Assembly: GCA_016288315.1 (NCBI GenBank) | Contig: JAEEYU010000014.1 | Coordinates: 1 to 32,021 of the forward strand | Reading direction: 5' to 3' | Length of the DNA: 32,021 nucleotides | Source of the DNA: Clostridiaceae bacterium | Lineage (GTDB): Bacteria > Bacillota > Clostridia > Oscillospirales > Acutalibacteraceae | Made by a program: the position numbers and the translations under genes | Part shown: positions 23,542 to 29,565 of the stretch, one piece after another | How positions within the stretch are numbered: position 1 is the first letter of the stretch | Layout: every line of letters begins with the position of its first letter | The notes under the pieces: generated by a model | What the model was told of the DNA's origin: nothing | Databases searched by the model: none | Seen by the model: the letters and a program-made list of their open reading frames with translations, nothing else

Positions 23542-25011
23542 TTATTTGCCTGTAACGGTTAAAAATGTTTTATAAGCCGACGCCCATTTTTCGGAATCCT
23601 TCGGCTCATAAGTTCTGAGCGATTCGCTGTCAGCAATAATGCGCCTTGCCGCGGCGACATCTTTAATGCTGCCGTCGGCAATAAGCTGAACGGCAATATT
23701 GCCGAGAACGGTCGCTTCAATGGGACCCGCCTTGACGGGAACACCGCAGGATGAGGCGGTCATACCGCACAGAAGACCGTCTTTGACACCGCCGCCGATT
23801 ACGTGGATGCAGGGGTAATTTTTGCCCGTGCAGTCTTTGAGCATATCGAATGTCATGCGGTATTTCATGGCGAGACTCTCGTAAATACATCTGATAATCT
23901 CACCGACGGACTGAGGAACATACTGACCTGTTTTACGGCAGTATTCCCGGACGCGGCCGGGGATGTTGCCCATAGGCACAAATTCGGGTGCGTCGGGATC
24001 TATAAAGCACTTAAACGGTTCTTCTGCGAGGGCGAGTTTTTCGAGTTCGGCATAGCTGTATTGCGTGCCCTCTCTTGCCCACTGACGGCGGCTCTCCTGA
24101 ATCAGCCAGAGACCGATTATATTTTTCAGGAAGCCCGTTGTGCCTTCGCAGCCGCCTTCGTTTGTGATATTCATTGAAAGCGATTTCTCATTGACAATGG
24201 GTTTGTCAAGCTCCGTGCCGAAAAGAGACCAGGTGCCGCTGCTTAAGAAGGCAAAGCCGGATTCGCCGCTCGGAACGGCCGTGATTGCCGACTGGGTGTC
24301 GTGCCCGCAGACGCTGTAAACCTTTGCCTTGTCAACGCCGAGCTCTTCGCAGATCTCGTCGCTGAGCACACGCACGGATTCGCCCGGCATTGTGATTTTG
24401 CCCGCAAGGGAGCGGGGAATGCCGAGTTTTTCAAAAATCTCATTGCACCAGTCTTTTGTGTTTATGTCAACAAGCTGTGATGTGGTTGCTATGGAATATT
24501 CGGTAACCTGACTGTCGGTAAGAAAATAGGCGAAAAGGTCGGGCATAAACAGGAAGCTTTTTGCACGCTCAAGGAGTTCCGGCCTCTGCAAAGCGACGGA
24601 GTAAAGCTGGAACACCGTGTTGAGTTCCATAAACTGTATGCCTGTCAGGGAATAAAACTTCTCTTTGGGGATGGTTTCAAACGCTTTTTCGACCATACCT
24701 TTTGTGCGGAGATCTCTGTAATGAACGGGATTTTCGAGCAGTCTGCCGTCAGCGTCAAGCAGACCGAAATCAACGCCCCAGGTGTCAATACCGATTGAGT
24801 CGAAGCCGCCGTCTGCCTTTGCCTTCAGGATACCCTGCTTGATTTCGTGGAATAGGCGCAGAACATCCCAGTATGCGGTGCCGCAGACGGTGACGGGGTC
24901 GTTCGAAAAACGGTGAACCTCTTTGAGTTCAATCTTTTCGCCGTCGAATATGCCGATTATCGCTCTGCCGCTTGAGGCGCCGAAATCAAATGCCAAAACT
25001 CTTTTTTTCAT
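23542..25011 (-). CDS. FGGY-family sugar kinase, rhamnulokinase type; probable L-fuculokinase by context
   Basis: A 489-residue FGGY kinase. The phosphate-1 region is FDFGASSGRAIIG (residues 9-21), the sugar-site Asp is in GIDTWGVDFGLLD, SSGTWSLFGTEL follows, and the adenosine motif is HVIGGGVKDGLLCGMTAS. The opening FDFGASSGR and overall layout resemble rhamnulokinase RhaB more than E. coli FucK. Its position between fucU and fucI, with a 3-bp gap from fucU, points to phosphorylation of L-fuculose. L-rhamnulose as an additional substrate cannot be excluded. All catalytic motifs appear intact. Confidence 0.88.
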   Translation of the reverse strand: MKKRVLAFDFGASSGRAIIGIFDGEKIELKEVHRFSNDPVTVCGTAYWDVLRLFHEIKQGILKAKADGGFDSIGIDTWGVDFGLLDADGRLLENPVHYRDLRTKGMVEKAFETIPKEKFYSLTGIQFMELNTVFQLYSVALQRPELLERAKSFLFMPDLFAYFLTDSQVTEYSIATTSQLVDINTKDWCNEIFEKLGIPRSLAGKITMPGESVRVLSDEICEELGVDKAKVYSVCGHDTQSAITAVPSGESGFAFLSSGTWSLFGTELDKPIVNEKSLSMNITNEGGCEGTTGFLKNIIGLWLIQESRRQWAREGTQYSYAELEKLALAEEPFKCFIDPDAPEFVPMGNIPGRVREYCRKTGQYVPQSVGEIIRCIYESLAMKYRMTFDMLKDCTGKNYPCIHVIGGGVKDGLLCGMTASSCGVPVKAGPIEATVLGNIAVQLIADGSIKDVAAARRIIADSESLRTYEPKDSEKWASAYKTFLTVTGK

Positions 25012-25014
25012 AGT

Positions 25015-25437
25015 TTACTGAACAACACCTTTTTTGAGAATAATGTTTGCGTAAATGGCTGTTTCGCCGCTGGCGACAACGCAGTATGCCTTTTTTGCTC
25101 TTTCATAAAAAGCAAAGCGTTCGACAAGTTCAAACTTTTTGTCGCCCTCCTTTGACTTAACGATGTTTTCATACTCGCTCCAGATGGGAGGACGCTCACC
25201 GTCGGAGCCGTTATCCATAAGAGCGACAGGACATTCTACGTAGGTGTCGAGCGGCATAAGGTCGAGTATGGCGGAGAGAATTTCGGGAACACCGTGACCG
25301 TCAAGGCGGACAAGGCGCTGAGCTATTGAAGCGGCGGGGAAGTTGCCGTCGCCGATGACGAGCTCATCGCCGTGACCCATCTCCATAAGTATTTTAAGCA
25401 ATTCTGGTGAGAGAACCGGAGATATGTTTTTAAGCAT
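25015..25437 (-). CDS. fucU: L-fucose mutarotase (RbsD/FucU family)
   Basis: A 140-residue protein from ATG 25437, supported by AAAGGGG upstream and the family opening MLKNISPVLSPELLKILMEM; the longer reading frame to 25488 lacks support. Family hallmarks are GHGDELVIGDGNFPA with the catalytic His and Asp, and the C-terminal YANIILKKGV. It speeds alpha/beta anomer exchange of L-fucose so FucI gets its preferred form. It is the first gene of the fuc operon. Confidence 0.93.
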   Translation of the reverse strand: MLKNISPVLSPELLKILMEMGHGDELVIGDGNFPAASIAQRLVRLDGHGVPEILSAILDLMPLDTYVECPVALMDNGSDGERPPIWSEYENIVKSKEGDKKFELVERFAFYERAKKAYCVVASGETAIYANIILKKGVVQ

Positions 25438-25479
25438 ATATAATCCCCTTTCAGCCGCACAGAACGGCAATATATAGTA

Positions 25480-25507
25480 ATTATACATTATTAATTTATA
25501 TTTGAAA
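25480..25507 (-). promoter_or_regulatory. Promoter of the fucU-kinase-fucI operon
   Basis: On the minus strand, TTTCAA (25502-25507), a 16-base spacer and a perfect TATAAT (25480-25485). The weak -35 fits a promoter that needs an activator. No clear cre site or operator palindrome was seen. Confidence 0.6.
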
Positions 25508-25527
25508 AGGGGTTATTTATTATTTTT

Positions 25528-25559
25528 GACAAAAAATACGGGATGTTTTACACATCCCG
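25528..25559 (-). terminator. Second (duplicated) terminator of the pilus operon
   Basis: A 7-bp stem CGGGATG/CATCCCG (25539-25545, 25553-25559) is followed by a minus-strand run of six T (25531-25536). It is the duplicate of the terminator 64 bases upstream in transcription order. Confidence 0.88.
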
Positions 25560-25591
25560 CAAGGTTTAAGAAAATGATTATTGAGTTGCCT

Positions 25592-25623
25592 GACAAAAAA
25601 TACGGGATGTTTTACACATCCCG
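25592..25623 (-). terminator. First terminator of the pilus operon
   Basis: The same 7-bp stem and T-run as its copy, placed 19 bases past the stop codon of the terminal sortase gene. Confidence 0.9.
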
Positions 25624-25641
25624 CAAGGTTTAAGAAAATGA

Positions 25642-26259
25642 TTATTGAGTTGCCGAAATGTCGTTTTCAGCGCGGGTCAGGCGAACTGTTACACGCTGCC
25701 TGCCGCTGTAGGTGCAGGTGAAAAGAGTCATATCCCAGCCGTCGTTGGCTTTCATACCGTCGACATCGAAGCCGTCCACCTGCTCTACGGATGATATTTT
25801 GTAGGTATAGGTGAGACCCGTAACGTCGGTGTAATAGACCTTGTCGCCGACGGAGGCGTATTTGAGGGAGCCGAAATGGCTCTGATAATTATGGGCGCAG
25901 ATAATTGCGGTGCCGTCCCAGACGCTGCCGCTGTAAAGGCAGGGCGAGTATTTAAGCTTTGCAAGACTCCAGCCCGACTGAACGGGAAGTGAAATGCTTA
26001 ATGAAGGAATTGAAATGACGCCGATGTATTTTTCACCGTCAACAGTTACGGTTTTTTCGCCGTTTTCATCTTCGGTGTAGGTCTCTTCTTTCGGGGCTTC
26101 GATAACGGTTGAAATAATCATCTGTGCCGTTTCGCCCGCTTTTTTGTCTGTTATGCGGTTATAAGCAAACAGACCCCCTGCCGCTGTTACAAACAGCAGA
26201 CCGAGAGTCATGAGGATAATTCCGATTTCAGACTTTATGCTTTTTCTTTCCTTCGCCAT
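25642..26259 (-). CDS. Sortase (second, non-class C; class B/D-like) at the end of the pilus operon
   Basis: A 205-residue protein from ATG 26259 (GGA upstream; a TTG at 26268 is less likely). One N-terminal membrane anchor (residues 14-33) is followed by a short sortase beta-barrel. Catalytic His123 lies in CAHNYQSHFGSL, Cys182 in TLFTC and Arg189 in GRQRVTV. It lacks the C-terminal membrane segment of class C sortases, so it is not the pilin polymerase. It probably attaches finished pili or the minor pilin to the cell wall. The start lies 32 bp inside the minor pilin gene. The subclass is uncertain; the residue before the His is Ala rather than the usual Gly. Confidence 0.85.
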   Translation of the reverse strand: MAKERKSIKSEIGIILMTLGLLFVTAAGGLFAYNRITDKKAGETAQMIISTVIEAPKEETYTEDENGEKTVTVDGEKYIGVISIPSLSISLPVQSGWSLAKLKYSPCLYSGSVWDGTAIICAHNYQSHFGSLKYASVGDKVYYTDVTGLTYTYKISSVEQVDGFDVDGMKANDGWDMTLFTCTYSGRQRVTVRLTRAENDISATQ

Positions 26260-27043
26260 AAATAACAAATCCTATTGCGAAAAGGATAACTCCTACTGTG
26301 CCGAGAACGGGAACTGGATACTGGAGCATACCCGTCTGCGGGAGTTTTTCGGGAGTTGTCTGTTCTGATGACTGTTTGCCTGTATTGCCGCTCATATCGG
26401 GAGGGTCAATGTGCGGTTTGGGTGTATTTGAGCTTCCGCCGCCCGAAACGGTGCCCGGAGTCTGGGGAGGAACTATATAAGTTGAGCCGCCCTTAACTGT
26501 GGTTTCTTCGGGCGCGGTGGGAGGTTCGGTGGGATCTTCACCCGTGACGGGCTCGGTCGGGTCTTCCTCTGCGGGGATGTCGATTTTGGGCTGAGCCGTT
26601 ACATCGAAGGCAAGGGAATCGCCTGTATCATAAGGAACAAATGCAAGGAACGGGGTGAAGATATCTTCCTGCGAATAAATAAGGTAAGCGCCGACGGGGA
26701 TATTTTTAAGGAGCGCTTTGCCGTCGCTGCCGGATGTTGCTTTCTGAGTTGCAACGCCCGAAGCTTTAACTGCGGAATAAAGCACCGATGCCGCATCGGT
26801 GTCAGAGAGACTGACATCCGTTGAAGAGAAATCTTCGGTGAGAGTAAATTCGGCGGAGCCGTTTTCAATGGCGGCGTCTGCAACTTTAACCGCTACTGCG
26901 GTTTTGCCCTTAACCGGTTTATCGTCGGTCTGGTTTATCATTTCAACAGTGATGCTGCCGCTGTCATTTGCGGCAAAAGCAGGAACGCAGGCAGACACAA
27001 GCAAAAGAAGCACTGCCGACATAACAAGAATTATTTTTTTCAC
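26228..27043 (-). CDS. Minor (probable base) pilin with LPQTG sorting signal
   Basis: A 271-residue secreted protein. It starts at GTG 27043, supported by AGGAGG eight bases upstream, and overlaps the sortase C stop by 4 bp (GTGA). A signal peptide (1-25) precedes one CnaB/FimA-like beta domain (28-153, SITVEMINQTDDKPVKGKTA, NIPVGAYLIYS). A Pro/Thr/Gly/Ser-rich stalk spans 155-232, and a cell-wall sorting signal has LPQTG at 234-238, a hydrophobic helix and a KKKHK tail. The long flexible Pro-rich stalk is typical of the subunit that sits at the wall end of sortase-assembled pili. Its gene lies between the two sortase genes. The base role is inferred. Confidence 0.82.
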   Translation of the reverse strand: MKKIILVMSAVLLLLVSACVPAFAANDSGSITVEMINQTDDKPVKGKTAVAVKVADAAIENGSAEFTLTEDFSSTDVSLSDTDAASVLYSAVKASGVATQKATSGSDGKALLKNIPVGAYLIYSQEDIFTPFLAFVPYDTGDSLAFDVTAQPKIDIPAEEDPTEPVTGEDPTEPPTAPEETTVKGGSTYIVPPQTPGTVSGGGSSNTPKPHIDPPDMSGNTGKQSSEQTTPEKLPQTGMLQYPVPVLGTVGVILFAIGFVIYGEGKKKHKV

Positions 27044-27876
27044 TTTGCATTCCTCCTTTTCTTTCTTTTTACAAGGATAACTACTATAAACAAAATAAGC
27101 AGAGCCGGAGCCAGAACGAGAACAGCGAACTGTTCATCTGTCAGACTTCTGACTGCGGGGGCAATTGTTTTTTGCCGCTGCACCGCAACTTCATAAGAGA
27201 TTCTGTTGCCTCTGACTATAAGGCGATGGGTGTTTATGCCGTAGGGCGTGCAGGTGACGAGCGAGACATAGTCTTTGCCCGGAACAATCTGCAGGTCGTT
27301 TACTTCAGAGGGAACAACGGTTACTATCTGGTCAACCTGATAGGCGAGGACTTCATCGAGAACGTAGATGTAGAAAACATCGCCGAGTTTCACTTTGTCA
27401 AGGTCGGTGAAAAGTCTTGCGGAAGGAAGACCTCTGTGACCTGTAAGGACGGCGTGAGTGCCAACACCGCCGACGGGAAGGGAGGTTGTGGGGATGTGCC
27501 CCACCGCCTTCTGAAGAACCGACTCTTTTGTGGTGTGAAAAATCGGTATTCTTAACCTGATGGAATCGATTCTGAGGTAGCCAATCATACCGTCGCCGGA
27601 CGGATTGACAGCCGCCTGATACTCGTTGTTGCCGTCAAGGTCTTTCTGGTTGCGGGGAAACTCGTTTGTTGTGATGGTGTGGTTATACTGACGGGCATCC
27701 TCAAGGATTTTATGAAAATCGTCTTTTGTCATATCGGCGATTTTCTGCTCGTAGGTGTCGATAGCCACGCTCTGGTGCGCCTTGTTGACAAGGTCGCTTA
27801 CGGTAGGATACATCACCAAGCCAAGCCCCGCGAGGAACACGAGAACAAGTATAATTGTTGATAAGTGCTTTTTCAT
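27040..27876 (-). CDS. srtC: Class C sortase (pilin polymerase)
   Basis: A 278-residue protein with an N-terminal membrane anchor (7-27) and a second C-terminal membrane segment (about 250-270) ending in KRKKRR, the class C layout. Catalytic residues are His147 (LTGHRGLPSARLF), Cys209 (LVTCTPYGINTHR) and Arg218. It cross-links pilin subunits by joining the LPxTG Thr to a pilin Lys. No DPW/DPF lid motif is seen ahead of the barrel; the region reads NPSGDGMIGYLRI. The start has only a weak GAG ribosome binding site, and a strong hairpin separates it from the major pilin gene, both suggesting lower expression than the pilin. Confidence 0.93.
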   Translation of the reverse strand: MKKHLSTIILVLVFLAGLGLVMYPTVSDLVNKAHQSVAIDTYEQKIADMTKDDFHKILEDARQYNHTITTNEFPRNQKDLDGNNEYQAAVNPSGDGMIGYLRIDSIRLRIPIFHTTKESVLQKAVGHIPTTSLPVGGVGTHAVLTGHRGLPSARLFTDLDKVKLGDVFYIYVLDEVLAYQVDQIVTVVPSEVNDLQIVPGKDYVSLVTCTPYGINTHRLIVRGNRISYEVAVQRQKTIAPAVRSLTDEQFAVLVLAPALLILFIVVILVKRKKRRNAK

Positions 27877-27925
27877 ATTAACTCACGCGCTTTGTTTGAT
27901 GATATATCCGACAGTAATCAGGGTA

Positions 27926-27954
27926 TTTCCTGCCCGGATAAACCGGGCAGGAAA
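27926..27954 (-). other. Strong intercistronic hairpin between the major pilin and srtC
   Basis: A perfect 12-bp stem TTTCCTGCCCGG/CCGGGCAGGAAA with a 5-nt loop lies 23 bases after the pilin stop on the minus strand. No U-run follows, so it looks like an mRNA-stabilising or processing element or a leaky terminator rather than a full stop. Confidence 0.85.
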
Positions 27955-27977
27955 CGGTAAACAATTAACTGTTTAAA

Positions 27978-29498
27978 TTATGCCTCGGACTTTTTCTTTC
28001 TGGAAACGAGAACTACAGCAACTACCATAAGAACAGCACCGCCGGCGATGAAGAGGTATGTGCCCATGCCGCCTGTTGTGGGAAGGATGCCGCCTGCTTT
28101 GTTGACTACTGTTGCAGTGTTGCCGGAAACGCCTGTGCAGACACCGTCGTCGTTATAAGTTGCAACAACATTGAATTCAACGGGGTTCTTGAGAAGGTTG
28201 TAGTTGTCGGGAGCTTTTGTTTCGGTGAGGGTGTATAAGCCTTCGCCTACGCCGTCGATGATAATCTTACCGTTTGCATCGGAAACCACGGTTGCATTTT
28301 CCGGTGTTGCGTCAAGAGTGGCGGATACTGTGTATTTGCCTGTATTGGAATCAAAAGTTACAGGGATGTTCTGGTTGCCGGGACCCTTAAGGAGGAATTC
28401 TGCGCCCTGAAGTTTTTCGCCTTTAGCGTTAACCTTTGTAACGTCAAGAGTGAAAACATAAACGTTGACATTTGAGGGAGGAGTTGTCTCTTTGATGGTG
28501 TCATCAGAGTAGTTGCTGCTGTATTCAAGTTCTGCAGCGTTTGAGTTTGCCGTTGTTGAAGGATAAACTTCAGCGTTTGCATTTACGGTTGCGGAGTAGG
28601 TGATGGCAATAGCTGTGTCTTTCTGATATTCTTTTAATGTATTGAAAGGAACGGAAACTGTTGTAATCTGACCGTTGTATGTAATCTGGCAGTCGGCGGT
28701 AACATCATCGCTGCCGATGGTAACTACGACGTTCTGGTCGGGGGTGAGACCATCGGTCATGGTATCGGTTACTTTATAGATATAGTTTGAGTAGTTGGTG
28801 AGGTCGGGAACGATGGAGTCAATCTGGAAGCCGACATGCTGACCGAGATTTGCGCTAACTCTTTCTTCGCCCTGTGCGGAAACATCGTTGGAAGCGTCAT
28901 CGGAAACGCCTGTGATTTTCTTTTCGATTGTGGGAACGGATGCTTTGAGAAGAATCTCAGCATCGGGGTTTGTTGTGGTGAGCGCAATGTTTGCGATTGC
29001 CTTCTGAGCATTGCTTGCTTCGTCGGGGTTTTCAACGCCTTCATCATAAACAAGGTAGTAGCCGGTGTCAAGGTTGTCAATAACTGCAGAGTTGGCATCT
29101 GTAGCTGTTACGGAGCCGGCTGCATCGCCTGCCGCTGCATAAATGTCTCTTGCAAATTTCTGACGGTCGGCATCATTTGAAAGAGCGGCAACATAGGAGT
29201 ATGCTCTTGCGCTGAGATCTTCGCCGAGTGATGCGGGAAGCTTATTTTCATCCTGAAGTGCCTGAAAGAAAGCGTTAAAGGGCTCGGCTAAGGTGTAGTC
29301 ATAGTCGGTCTTTGCTTCGTTGTAGGTAACGTCGAAAATTTTGTATGCTTTGTAGGTGTGGCCGAGCATTGAAACTGCTTCGTTTGTGTTGGTGATGGTG
29401 ATTGAGCCGGTGTCAGCCGCAATGCCGGGAACGGACATTGAAGCGAGGACGAACAGCACCATAACTGCCGCGAGGATGATTCTGCTTACGTTTTTCAT
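27978..29498 (-). CDS. Major pilin (isopeptide-forming fimbrial backbone protein), LPTTG
   Basis: A 506-residue secreted protein: signal peptide 1-28, N-terminal pilin domain (about 30-180, HTYKAYKIFDVTYNE, NLDTGYYLVYDEG), a middle domain from LLKASVPTIEKKI (183-195), and a C-terminal CnaB domain (DVTKVNAKGEKLQGAEFLL) with the E-box YTLTETKAPDNY. LPTTG, a hydrophobic helix and RKKK end it. Sortase C polymerises such subunits through a Lys; the classical YPK pilin motif is absent, and Lys185, 193 or 194 are candidates. AAAGGG gives a good ribosome binding site. It follows the adhesin gene by 67 bases with no terminator and no convincing promoter between. Confidence 0.92.
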   Translation of the reverse strand: MKNVSRIILAAVMVLFVLASMSVPGIAADTGSITITNTNEAVSMLGHTYKAYKIFDVTYNEAKTDYDYTLAEPFNAFFQALQDENKLPASLGEDLSARAYSYVAALSNDADRQKFARDIYAAAGDAAGSVTATDANSAVIDNLDTGYYLVYDEGVENPDEASNAQKAIANIALTTTNPDAEILLKASVPTIEKKITGVSDDASNDVSAQGEERVSANLGQHVGFQIDSIVPDLTNYSNYIYKVTDTMTDGLTPDQNVVVTIGSDDVTADCQITYNGQITTVSVPFNTLKEYQKDTAIAITYSATVNANAEVYPSTTANSNAAELEYSSNYSDDTIKETTPPSNVNVYVFTLDVTKVNAKGEKLQGAEFLLKGPGNQNIPVTFDSNTGKYTVSATLDATPENATVVSDANGKIIIDGVGEGLYTLTETKAPDNYNLLKNPVEFNVVATYNDDGVCTGVSGNTATVVNKAGGILPTTGGMGTYLFIAGGAVLMVVAVVLVSRKKKSEA

Positions 29499-29565
29499 TA
29501 GTGTAACCCTTTCTTTATTAGAATTGTATTTTAAACAAATTTAAAACCTTAATAAATGCGACTGT

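Larger units (their letters stand above)
25527..25654. repeat. Exact 64-bp tandem duplication covering gene end plus terminator
   Basis: Bases 25527-25590 and 25591-25654 are identical. Each unit holds, on the minus strand, codons for the last three residues (Ala-Thr-Gln) and stop of the sortase gene followed by its terminator. Only the copy next to the gene (25591-25654) is in the coding frame; the other is an orphan copy. Perfect identity points to a recent duplication or to selection for a doubled terminator. Confidence 0.97.

Noticed and set aside
25527-25654. Possible start of a CRISPR array
   Set aside because: The two units are directly adjacent with no spacers, and each contains codons plus a terminator, so this is a tandem duplication.
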